From CAXXOK01 sp963675365 (lineage in GTDB: Bacteria > Bacillota > Clostridia > Christensenellales > Aristaeellaceae), in assembly GCA_963675365.2 (NCBI GenBank), contig CAXXVA010000003.1, forward strand, positions 1,409,366 through 1,473,365: DNA of 64,000 nucleotides. The letters are read 5' to 3'. Position 1 is the first letter of the stretch. Every line of letters starts with the position of its first letter. Below are positions 43,950 through 51,565 of the stretch, one piece after another. The translations under genes were made by a program, and so were the position numbers. The notes below the pieces were generated by a model. That model searched no databases. It was not told the DNA's origin and worked only from the letters and a program-made list of their open reading frames with translations.

Positions 43950-45248
43950 TTACTTGCCCAGAATCGTCTTTGCTTCGTCGTAGAATGCCTGTGCGGCTTC
44001 CGCGGGCGTCATGGTGCCAAACTGCGTGTAATCGCGGTACTCGTTGAACAGCGCGTTGATTTCGCTGGCGCCGGCCGGTGCGTACACATAGCCGGATGCC
44101 GTCTGGGCAACCATCTGCACAAATTCAATCGCGGTCTGGTCGTACTCACCCAGCATCGGCGCGATGTAGGCGGCCATGACGGAACTGGCGGGCACGCCCT
44201 GGTCCATCAGCATGTACTGCCAGCAGCCTTCGGCGTTCTCCAGGAAGTTGATCAGCAGCGCGGCGGCTTGCTGGTGTTCTTCGTCGCTCTGCGAAGACAT
44301 CGCCCAATGTGCGCCTTCCATGAACGCGCCGCTTACGCCGTTGTCGCCAAGAGGCATCTGCAGGGTGACGACGTTGTTGTCGGGACGCGCGCCGGCAAAC
44401 AGATAGAGCTGGTTGACCGGGCCCTGTTCACAGGCCGTTTTACCCTGTGCGAACAAGCGCTGCTCCAGCGTGAGCGCGGTATCCTGCGAAACTTCGCTGG
44501 CTTCGGGGATCGCGTCCACCGCACGCAGGTCGTTCCAGAACGCCCACCATCCGGTCAGATCTTCAACCGTGAAACCGAGGTCTCCATCTTCGGTATACAG
44601 ATCGTGGCCATTGGAGCGGGCCCAATACTGGAACTGCGTGAAGCCGACGATATCCTTTGTGAAATACAGATCCTGTCCTGCCGCAAGCGCTTTGGCGCGG
44701 AAGTCGATACAGGTTGCGGCCAGATCTGCGTAGGTCCAGCTTTCGTCCATTGCGGGGATCGTAACGCCAAGCTCGTCGCACATGTCCTTGTTGGCGAAGA
44801 TCGTCATCACCGTCAAGCCCATGGGCAGCATGATGATGTTGCCGCTGTTGTCCATGCAGCCGTCCAATACGGAATCGGCGATGTTGCTGACGTCAATCAC
44901 ACCGTCGGCAATGAATCCTTCCAGCGAAGCGAGAACGCCGCGGCCGGAATAGTCGGATACAAACTGCGGGTGCATGCCCATCACGTCGGGCGCGTTGCCC
45001 GCCGCAACCTGCGTGGGCAGTTTCTGCCAGTAGTCCGTCCAAGTGCTGTATTCGCGGATGATCGTAATCCACGGATACTCAGCCTCGAACTCGTCACACC
45101 ATTTGTTGTACTTCTCATGGCGCGCCGTGTCACCCCACCACGAAATACGGATGGAAATGGCTTGATGCTCCTCTTCTGCAAGCGCCCATGTTAAACACAT
45201 CGACAAAAGCATGGCGAGAACCAACATTGCGGACAATAGTTTCTTCAT
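43950..45248 (-). CDS. extracellular solute-binding protein of ABC transporter (family 1)
   Basis: A 432-residue binding protein. The signal peptide ends TWALA/EEEH (after residue 24); the one cysteine in the hydrophobic core (SMCL) does not form a lipobox. Family-1 features include IRISWWGDTARHEKYNKWCDEFE at the mature N-terminus and GKTACEQGPVNQ in the middle. The enzymes in the operon suggest that it binds an oxidised sugar or a glycoside carrying one. AGGAGGAAGG precedes the ATG. Confidence 0.92.
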   Translation of the reverse strand: MKKLLSAMLVLAMLLSMCLTWALAEEEHQAISIRISWWGDTARHEKYNKWCDEFEAEYPWITIIREYSTWTDYWQKLPTQVAAGNAPDVMGMHPQFVSDYSGRGVLASLEGFIADGVIDVSNIADSVLDGCMDNSGNIIMLPMGLTVMTIFANKDMCDELGVTIPAMDESWTYADLAATCIDFRAKALAAGQDLYFTKDIVGFTQFQYWARSNGHDLYTEDGDLGFTVEDLTGWWAFWNDLRAVDAIPEASEVSQDTALTLEQRLFAQGKTACEQGPVNQLYLFAGARPDNNVVTLQMPLGDNGVSGAFMEGAHWAMSSQSDEEHQQAAALLINFLENAEGCWQYMLMDQGVPASSVMAAYIAPMLGEYDQTAIEFVQMVAQTASGYVYAPAGASEINALFNEYRDYTQFGTMTPAEAAQAFYDEAKTILGK

Positions 45249-45320
45249 TTTCCTTCCTCCTCAGATCTTTTTTATTTCTCTCTGCCGGCTATGCCGGCTA
45301 GAATACCAATGGATTGGGGA

Positions 45321-46037
45321 TCATTCAATCTCGTCTACGGGAATAACGGTATCGTCCAGTTCCCAGTTGAGCTTTTTGTACATTTCCTGACGGCCCTTTT
45401 TATCGCCGTTCATTTCCTGCCAGGCGTATTTGGCCACGTCATAGGCAATCTTGCGCGGTACGACGATCACGCCGTCGTTATCCGCAACGACCACATCCCC
45501 CGGGTAAACGGCTACGCCGCCGACCGCGATTGGAATATCTTTCTCAAGATAGCGGATACGCGCCTGATCCATAGGCTGCGAAATAAACTTGGACCACACG
45601 GGCACCTTCTGCAAAATCACTTCGTCCGTATCGCGGATGCCGCCGCCGTTGGTTACAAATCCCACGCATCCCTTGAGGATTGCGGTCAGGGTATTGTTAG
45701 ACCCCAGCAACCCCACATCGAGACCAGCAATATCCAGCACCACAAAGTCGCCAGTCTGAATATCCTTCATCCAGGGATCCGTGCAGACCTCGCTGTAATA
45801 CCAGTTCGACCATTTGGTGTATTCGTCTCCCCTTACGGTCGGCGCCGGGCCTTCATACGGAACATAGCGGGCCGTACGCGCGATGCCGACCACATGGGTG
45901 CGAATCAGCGGACGGATGCTTTTATCCATCGTTCCATAATGATGATATCCCATCCAGTCCATTCCATCGCGGACGTCCGTTACACGGCAGGGCGCAAACA
46001 GTTTGATCAGCTTTTGGTTCTCTTCCTGAAATGTCAC
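45321..46037 (-). CDS. RraA-like / HMG aldolase family protein
   Basis: About 238 residues of the RraA/4-hydroxy-4-methyl-2-oxoglutarate aldolase fold. The GTG at 46037 is chosen because AGGAG lies eight bases upstream; an ATG at 46061 overlaps that site. Characteristic segments are GSNNTLTAILKGCVGFVTNGGGIRD and PGDVVVADNDGVIVVP, including the R-x-D pair of the aldolase site. Catalytic members are metal-dependent retro-aldolases or decarboxylases of keto acids. First gene of the operon, directly downstream of the control region. Confidence 0.85.
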   Translation of the reverse strand: MTFQEENQKLIKLFAPCRVTDVRDGMDWMGYHHYGTMDKSIRPLIRTHVVGIARTARYVPYEGPAPTVRGDEYTKWSNWYYSEVCTDPWMKDIQTGDFVVLDIAGLDVGLLGSNNTLTAILKGCVGFVTNGGGIRDTDEVILQKVPVWSKFISQPMDQARIRYLEKDIPIAVGGVAVYPGDVVVADNDGVIVVPRKIAYDVAKYAWQEMNGDKKGRQEMYKKLNWELDDTVIPVDEIE

Positions 46038-46369
46038 ACAATCGTCTCCTGTCCTATTCATTGTTTTGTGATGTAGCTAGATTATAACCGCAGAATCATA
46101 CCGATTCTACTCATTTTTTGTCCTATGCTTTACACATTTTATTCAGAATTTGATTCAAATCCCATCTTTCCCATATTTTGCGCTATACTTTTCATATTAT
46201 GTGCTTGCATCGCCGGGAGGTCAGATAATTTATGACCTTTATCCATACTTAGTTACCATTTGTAACATGTTATCGCCTGTTTCGAAGCGGCCGGCGGCGC
46301 CTTTCCAAGCGGCCAAAATACTGCATTCCATTCACTTTTTGCCATTGCAACGATTTGTAGCCCAAGTTC
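46038..46369 (-). promoter_or_regulatory. control region of the catabolic operon
   Basis: About 330 bases without a gene, between the AraC-type regulator and the operon it probably controls. It contains TATAAT (46086-46081) with only a weak -35 (TAGAAT, 17 bases upstream). A perfect inverted repeat AGAATC-N5-GATTCT (46092-46108) overlaps that -35, and a palindrome ATTTGATTCAAAT lies at 46148-46160. The weak -35 plus symmetric sites suggests activator control. Confidence 0.55.
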
Positions 46370-47305
46370 CTATGCCTTTTCTCTTTGGCGTCCGGCATTT
46401 GCTTTCTGCACAATAATATTCTTTTTTTGTTTTCTGTATGCGCTTGGCGATTGGCCCATCTGCGCCTTGAATACACGGTTAAAGGATTGAATGCTGGAAA
46501 ACCCGGTTTGTTCCATAATTTCCGTCATATTATAGTGTGTGTAAATCAGCAGCCGCTGCGCATTGTTGACGCGGATCGCATTCAGGCATTCCACAAAAGT
46601 CATTCCCGTATTGCGGGAGATATAGCGGGAACAGTAGCTTTCCGTCAGGCCGAGGTGATCCGCCAGCATTTTCAGCGTCAGTTTCGAAAAGCAGTGATCC
46701 TGCATAAACACCAGCGCCGCTTCAATATAGCGGGAATCCTCATACCCAAGGCGGCTGGAATCCTGCACCACATCCGGCGTCTGCAGAAGGTAGGCCATCA
46801 ATTCGATCAGTTTCCCAAGCAGATAGACTTCGCGGTAGGCCGGAAATTCGTTATGCAGCATCGACCGGACAATTTCATCTATTTGCCGGTCAGGGCGGGT
46901 TAAAAACGCCTGGCTGAATAGCGCGCTGCATTCCTTCTTCTGATCCGATTGGAAAAAAGAAGGAATCAGCCACTCTTTGATAAACTTGATCTTCACAATA
47001 TCGCCCGGGCATTTTTTGTTCATATACTGGTGCATCGCGTTGGCCGGAATCAACAGCATGCCGCCTTCGCCGACCTTAAACAGCCTCTCGCCAATCATGA
47101 TTTCGAGTTCGCCGCTGAGAATATAAACAACTTCCACCTCTTTGTGCAGATGCCGGTCCGCCACATAAATATCATCCAGCATCACGCACTGCGGTTTTCC
47201 CATAAACAGGTGGTACAGTTCAATGGGAATTTTCCCATGCGCAGCGTCTGGCCTGTCCTCCGTTTGCGATAAAAGGGTTGATTTCTCCAATTCTTTCTCT
47301 TCCAT
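46370..47305 (-). CDS. AraC-family transcriptional regulator with cupin domain
   Basis: About 311 residues. The N-terminal half is a cupin sensor (VYILSGELEIMIGERLFKVGEGGMLLI), the C-terminal half an AraC double helix-turn-helix (LKMLADHLGLTESYCSRYISRNTG and TGFSSIQSFNRVFKAQMGQSP). The ATG at 47305 has AAAGG five bases upstream; 47323 is an alternative. It is encoded just upstream of the catabolic operon in the same direction and probably senses its substrate or an intermediate. Confidence 0.9.
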   Translation of the reverse strand: MEEKELEKSTLLSQTEDRPDAAHGKIPIELYHLFMGKPQCVMLDDIYVADRHLHKEVEVVYILSGELEIMIGERLFKVGEGGMLLIPANAMHQYMNKKCPGDIVKIKFIKEWLIPSFFQSDQKKECSALFSQAFLTRPDRQIDEIVRSMLHNEFPAYREVYLLGKLIELMAYLLQTPDVVQDSSRLGYEDSRYIEAALVFMQDHCFSKLTLKMLADHLGLTESYCSRYISRNTGMTFVECLNAIRVNNAQRLLIYTHYNMTEIMEQTGFSSIQSFNRVFKAQMGQSPSAYRKQKKNIIVQKANAGRQREKA

Positions 47306-47548
47306 GGGAACCTTTCTTTCCATTCTTCAAGATGCACGTCATGTCCGCCTCCGGAAAACCGGAGCGCGGTAGACGGCAAAAGATCATCCCGGATGATACG
47401 CAACGCTGACAAGTATATTCATACTTGTCGCTTTGTTGCGCATCCATCGCTTCAGACGCTGCTATTATACCATACAGGTAAAATGCCGTTTGCTTTGAAA
47501 GAACCATAGTCCCCAAATGGAGCGTCCGTATTCCGAGGCGGCGATCAC

Positions 47549-47584
47549 AAAACCGGCCCCGCAGATGCGCAGGGCCGGTTTTTT
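47549..47584 (-). terminator. intrinsic terminator of korAB
   Basis: Stem AAAACCGGCCC/GGGCCGGTTTT (47549-47559 with 47572-47582) with T/A runs at the base, 17 bases beyond the korB stop. Confidence 0.85.
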
Positions 47585-47600
47585 ACCTGAAAAATCTCCG

Positions 47601-48449
47601 TCAGGCGAATTTATGAAGCAACGCATCGAGTTTTAACTCCGATAGCTGCTTGTCTACCATCAGGGTGCCGTCGTAAATCTCCGGGCGCTGCTGGCGATAG
47701 GTGGGTTTTTCGACCTGGTAGAGGATGCCGATGGGAATTTTCGGGCCGTACTCCATACTGCGCAGGATGGCAGTCTGGAGATTGGTTTTGTCGTATCCCT
47801 CTTCCAGCTCGTAGGTGTGTTCCTTATAGTATCCGAAGGTGTTGACCTTGTTGAAGCTTACGCAGGGCTGGAGGATATCTAAAAGCGCGTAGCCCTTGTG
47901 CTGAATGGCGGCTTTCATCATCCTGGCCAGGTGTTCCTTGTTGCCGCTGAAGCTGCGCGCCGCAAAGGTCGCTCCGGCGGCCAGCGCGATCAGCAGCGGC
48001 GAGAAGGGCTTGCTCAAATTGCACGCGCCTGCACGCTCATCCCCGCAGGGATCGGAGGTCGGCGAGGTCTGCCCCTTGGTGAGGCCGTAGATCTGATTGT
48101 CGTGCGCGAAATGCGTGATGTCCACATTCCGGCGGATGTTGTGCAGGAAGTGGTTGCCGCCCTCGCCGTAGCTGTCCCCGTCGCCGGTGTTGACGATTAC
48201 GGTCAGCTTTTCGTTGACCATCTTGGCGGCGACCGCAGCGGGCAGCGCGCGCCCGTGCAGGCCGGAAAACCCGTTGGCGTTGACATACTGGTTAAGCTTC
48301 GCCGCCTGTCCGATACCGCCGACCAGCAGCAGCTCGCTGGGCTTCAGGTTCAGATCGTCTAGAACCCCCGTCAGGGTCGCGATGATATCATAATTGCCGC
48401 AGCCCGGGCACCAGGCCGTCTCGGTTGTGTGAAATACTCCGTTGCTCAT
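47601..48449 (-). CDS. korB: 2-oxoacid:ferredoxin oxidoreductase, beta subunit
   Basis: A 282-residue thiamine-diphosphate subunit. WCPGCGNYD (C14, C17) and a later cysteine pair would hold a [4Fe-4S] cluster; GDGDSYGEGGNHF and DNQIYGLTKGQTSPT form the TPP/Mg site. It overlaps the alpha subunit by four bases (ATGA). Together they oxidatively decarboxylate a 2-oxoacid to an acyl-CoA and reduce ferredoxin. The two-subunit form fits 2-oxoglutarate or branched-chain/general 2-oxoacid enzymes, so kor is a family name here. Confidence 0.9.
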   Translation of the reverse strand: MSNGVFHTTETAWCPGCGNYDIIATLTGVLDDLNLKPSELLLVGGIGQAAKLNQYVNANGFSGLHGRALPAAVAAKMVNEKLTVIVNTGDGDSYGEGGNHFLHNIRRNVDITHFAHDNQIYGLTKGQTSPTSDPCGDERAGACNLSKPFSPLLIALAAGATFAARSFSGNKEHLARMMKAAIQHKGYALLDILQPCVSFNKVNTFGYYKEHTYELEEGYDKTNLQTAILRSMEYGPKIPIGILYQVEKPTYRQQRPEIYDGTLMVDKQLSELKLDALLHKFA

Positions 48450-50131
48450 TTGGACACCTCCTTGCCGATCCCAAAGCCCGCAAGTCTATGCAAAATATCA
48501 TCCACCGACAGCTGTCTGCCGTCGTACTTGAGTACGCTGTCGGTTACGGTCAGACCCGTTTCCATGCGGACGAGCTTGGCAAACTGCGCGGTCATGTTCT
48601 GCTCCACGCTGTACACGGCCTTGGCCTGTTTCCAGCGTTTTGCGAGTTCTTTTTCCGGCAGCGGGTATACGTCGCCGAACGACAGCGCGCCGACGGACGC
48701 TCCCTGCTTGTTCAGGATGTCGACCGCCTCAGCGATCGCGTTTTGCGTCGTGCCGAAACCGATCAGCAGTACCTCGGCGTCTTTCGCGCCGGTATATTCC
48801 GGCTCCAGAAGTTCCTCCGCCAGCAGATCAAGCTTGCGGGCGCGTTTGTCCACCATCTGCACGCGCACCTGCGCGCTTTCGGTGATGACGCCTTCCTCGG
48901 TATGCTCGTCGCTGTCGGAACGCACCAGGGCGTCCGTCTTGCCGGGAACGAGTAGCGGGGAGATACCGCTTTCCGTGATCTTGTAGCGCAGGTAGGATGC
49001 CGGGTCACCGGCGTCCTGTTTCAAGGGCTCAACGCTGTGCGCGGCCTTTTTGACGTCAAACGGGGCGACTGTCGCCGCGGAATCCGCCAGGTACTGATCC
49101 GAAAGCACCAGCACGGGAATCTGGTATTTATGCGCCAATTGCAGTGCGCGCGCCGTTTGGTAAAACGCGTCAGCGTGGCTGCGTACGGCGATCACCATGC
49201 GCGGAAACTCTCCCTGCGAGGCAAAGCAGGTAAACAAAAGGTCGCTCTGTTCGGTACGGGTGGGAAGCCCGGTCGCCGGGCCGGGACGCTGCACGTCTAC
49301 GATCACGACGGGGAGCTCCGCGATACCCGCGAGCCCCAACGCTTCCACCATCAGCGCAAAGCCGCCGCCGCTGGTGCCGACCATGGCCTTCGCGCCCGCA
49401 AACGACGCGCCAAGCGCCATATTGATGGCGGCAATCTCATCCTCCGCTTGTTCGACCGTAAGCTCGAATTCCTCGGCGTGAGCCGTGAGGAAGTTTAAAA
49501 TCGACGTCGCCGGAGACATGGGATACGCGCTGTAAAAGCGCAGGCCGCCCGCGATCGCGCCCATCGACAGCGCTTCGGCGCCGGTGAGCAAAAGCTGGCC
49601 TTTCACTTTTGGAGAGTTCAGCTTGTGCTTTGCGTCTACGCTGTCAAATCCCTTTTGGACAGCCGTCAGGTTCATCTCCAGCAGCTTTTCGGGCAGCGAT
49701 TCCGTCAGAACGGCTTTGGCCGTATCCGGTTCAAGCCCGAGGAGCTTTACAAGCGCGCCGATACAGACAACGCCGATGGTGCGCGCGCTGCCGGACTCCT
49801 TCGCCAGTGTTTTCAACGCAACGGGCAGCAGGCGCTTGTCGGAAATCCCGAGCTGCGGATCGGCCAGCAGAAGGCCATCCGGCTTCAGACGCTTGTCGTG
49901 CTCCTCATAGCTGCGCAGATCGTAGGCGATCAGGATATCCAGCGCGTCCGTATGCGCCTTGACCGGCTCGGAACCAAAACGAATCTGCGCGAAATTGTGC
50001 CCGCCACGAATGCGGGACATGAAATCGCGCATGGAATACACATAGAAGCCGGAACGCTGCAAGGTTTTTTCCAGGATGCCGGCCATGGTCTCGATGCCGT
50101 CGCCCGCTGCGCCCCCGATGCAAATGTTCAT
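48446..50131 (-). CDS. korA: 2-oxoacid:ferredoxin oxidoreductase, fused gamma-alpha subunit
   Basis: A 561-residue subunit. The ATG at 50131 is preferred because AAAGGGGG lies eight bases upstream. Residues about 1-180 are the gamma domain (GGAAGDGIETMAGIL, RIRGGHNFAQIR), and from about 190 the pyrimidine-binding alpha domain (YPMSPATSILNFLTAHAEEF, GTSGGGFALMVEALGLAG, QRPGPATGLPTRTEQSDLLF) with C-terminal transketolase-like part. No ferredoxin subunit is fused. The promoter carries an 18-bp palindrome. Confidence 0.92.
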   Translation of the reverse strand: MNICIGGAAGDGIETMAGILEKTLQRSGFYVYSMRDFMSRIRGGHNFAQIRFGSEPVKAHTDALDILIAYDLRSYEEHDKRLKPDGLLLADPQLGISDKRLLPVALKTLAKESGSARTIGVVCIGALVKLLGLEPDTAKAVLTESLPEKLLEMNLTAVQKGFDSVDAKHKLNSPKVKGQLLLTGAEALSMGAIAGGLRFYSAYPMSPATSILNFLTAHAEEFELTVEQAEDEIAAINMALGASFAGAKAMVGTSGGGFALMVEALGLAGIAELPVVIVDVQRPGPATGLPTRTEQSDLLFTCFASQGEFPRMVIAVRSHADAFYQTARALQLAHKYQIPVLVLSDQYLADSAATVAPFDVKKAAHSVEPLKQDAGDPASYLRYKITESGISPLLVPGKTDALVRSDSDEHTEEGVITESAQVRVQMVDKRARKLDLLAEELLEPEYTGAKDAEVLLIGFGTTQNAIAEAVDILNKQGASVGALSFGDVYPLPEKELAKRWKQAKAVYSVEQNMTAQFAKLVRMETGLTVTDSVLKYDGRQLSVDDILHRLAGFGIGKEVSK

Positions 50132-50161
50132 CTGTTCGTCCCCCTTTATCCTCTTTGTTAT

Positions 50162-50201
50162 AGTATACACTCCCGACCGGATCGAAACAAACCTTTGTTT
50201 C
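50162..50201 (-). promoter_or_regulatory. korAB promoter with perfect palindrome
   Basis: On the minus strand, TTGTTT (50190-50185), 17-base spacer and TATACT (50167-50162). The -35 lies inside the perfect 18-bp palindrome GAAACAAACCTTTGTTTC (50184-50201), a good candidate operator. It does not look like a Rex site. Confidence 0.6.
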
Positions 50202-50212
50202 CCGGTTTCGTG

Positions 50213-51250
50213 CTAGAAACAGCGTTCCCTGCGGTTCTTGCGGCAGTTTTCCACGACCTTGCCAAGCTCGCACTGGTAGCAGACCTCGTTGGTCAGAGGT
50301 TTGTCCGCGAAAAACTCGTCCAGGTTTTCAAGCGTCGTCAGCGCGATCTTATGGAGCGCTTCCTCGGTCAGGAACGCCTGGTGGCTGGTCAGCACCACGT
50401 TCGGGCGCGAGATCAGCAGCGCCAGCAGGTCGTCTTTGATGATGACGCCGGAGTTGTCCTCGTAAAACAGGTCGGCTTCCTCTTCGTATACGTCCAGCCC
50501 CGCCCCGCGCACTTTGCCCGCGTTGAGCGCTTCTAAAAGCGCTTCGGTATCGATCAGCGCGCCGCGCGATGTGTTGATGATAAAAACGCCGTCCTTCATT
50601 TTGGAAAACGCTTTGGCGTCCAATATGTGCTTGGTCTGTTCGCTGAGCGGGCAGTGCAGCGAGATCACGTCGCTTTGCGTGAACAATTCGTCCAGCGTCA
50701 CGTATTCAATCCCCGCAATCTCGACGGGATGGATATCATAGGCCAGCACGCGCATGCCGAGACCTTTGCAGATGTTGATGAAAACGCGTCCGATTTTGCC
50801 GGTTCCAATGACGCCGACCGTTTTCCCGTGAAGGTCCACGCCGGTCAGCCCCACGATGCTGAAATTAAAATCGCGGGTGCGGTTATACGCACGCTGAAGC
50901 TTCCGGTTAACGGTCATCAAAAGCCCCATAGCGTGTTCCGCAACGGCGTAGGGCGAGTAGGCGGGCACGCGCACGATGTTTATCTTTCCGTACGCGCGTT
51001 TGAAATCGATGTTGGAGTATCCGGCGCAGCGCATGGCGACGACGCGGATCCCCAGATCGTACAGCGTATCGATGACCTCGGCATCGAGATCGTCGTTGAC
51101 GAACGCGACCACCGTGTCGTATCCCTCGGCCAGGCGCGCCGTCGCGGGCGTCAGCCTGGCTTCAATGTAGTGGAAATCGTATTTTTTGTTTTCCTGATCA
51201 AACCAGAGCCTGTCGTATGGCTTGGCGTCGAAAAACGCGATTTTCTTCAT
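50213..51250 (-). CDS. ldhA: D-lactate dehydrogenase / 2-hydroxyacid dehydrogenase
   Basis: A 345-residue NAD-dependent D-2-hydroxyacid dehydrogenase of the LdhA type, reducing pyruvate to D-lactate in fermentation. The Rossmann motif is VGVIGTGKIGRVF; catalytic R in INTSRGALIDTE, E in GLDVYEEEAD and H in LTSHQAFLTEEAL. The C-terminus carries an unusual tail with four cysteines (CYQCELGKVVENCRKNRRERCF). Its 3' end lies just upstream of the korA promoter, both on the minus strand. Confidence 0.92.
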   Translation of the reverse strand: MKKIAFFDAKPYDRLWFDQENKKYDFHYIEARLTPATARLAEGYDTVVAFVNDDLDAEVIDTLYDLGIRVVAMRCAGYSNIDFKRAYGKINIVRVPAYSPYAVAEHAMGLLMTVNRKLQRAYNRTRDFNFSIVGLTGVDLHGKTVGVIGTGKIGRVFINICKGLGMRVLAYDIHPVEIAGIEYVTLDELFTQSDVISLHCPLSEQTKHILDAKAFSKMKDGVFIINTSRGALIDTEALLEALNAGKVRGAGLDVYEEEADLFYEDNSGVIIKDDLLALLISRPNVVLTSHQAFLTEEALHKIALTTLENLDEFFADKPLTNEVCYQCELGKVVENCRKNRRERCF

Positions 51251-51297
51251 GGATTGTCACCCGCTTCCTCCGGGTCGGTCCTCAGGCGTTCACCAGT

Positions 51298-51372
51298 CTA
51301 TTCCTGCCAATTGAACACGATGGCTTCGAGCCGCGTCATGGCTTTGAGGCCGTTTCCGGCATTGCCGCAGCG
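51298..51372 (-). pseudogene. 3'-terminal remnant of a gapN-like aldehyde dehydrogenase
   Basis: The minus strand reads GLKAMTRLEAIVFNWQE followed by TAG at 51298-51300. This is nearly the last 16 residues of the intact GapN (EAMTRPKAIVFNLQE). Upstream sequence no longer matches. It is a scrap of a second GapN or of a duplication, 48 bases beyond the ldhA start. Confidence 0.65.
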
Positions 51373-51478
51373 CGCGCCCTCCTTATCGTATGAGTATACC
51401 ATACCCAAAGGGATTGCCTGTAAACATTTCGGTAAAAGATGCCTTCGCTTCACCGCTTACACTTCTTGCCGCACAGCA

Positions 51479-51506
51479 TTGAAACCTGCTAAAAAGCAGG
51501 TTTCAA
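51479..51506. other. perfect 12-bp hairpin
   Basis: TTGAAACCTGCT and AGCAGGTTTCAA (51479-51490, 51495-51506) enclose a four-base loop. It lies 60 bases beyond the stop of the HD-GYP gene and upstream of ldhA. Without a T-run it may be a 3'-end stabiliser or weak terminator. Confidence 0.5.
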
Positions 51507-51565
51507 TTGCACTCGGGCATATTGGCGGTAAACCCGGGGGTTATCCGGCCATTGTAATGATGGCG

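Noticed and set aside
43803..45194. A 463-codon plus-strand frame over a binding-protein gene
   Set aside because: It is the shadow of the clear solute-binding protein with signal peptide on the other strand.
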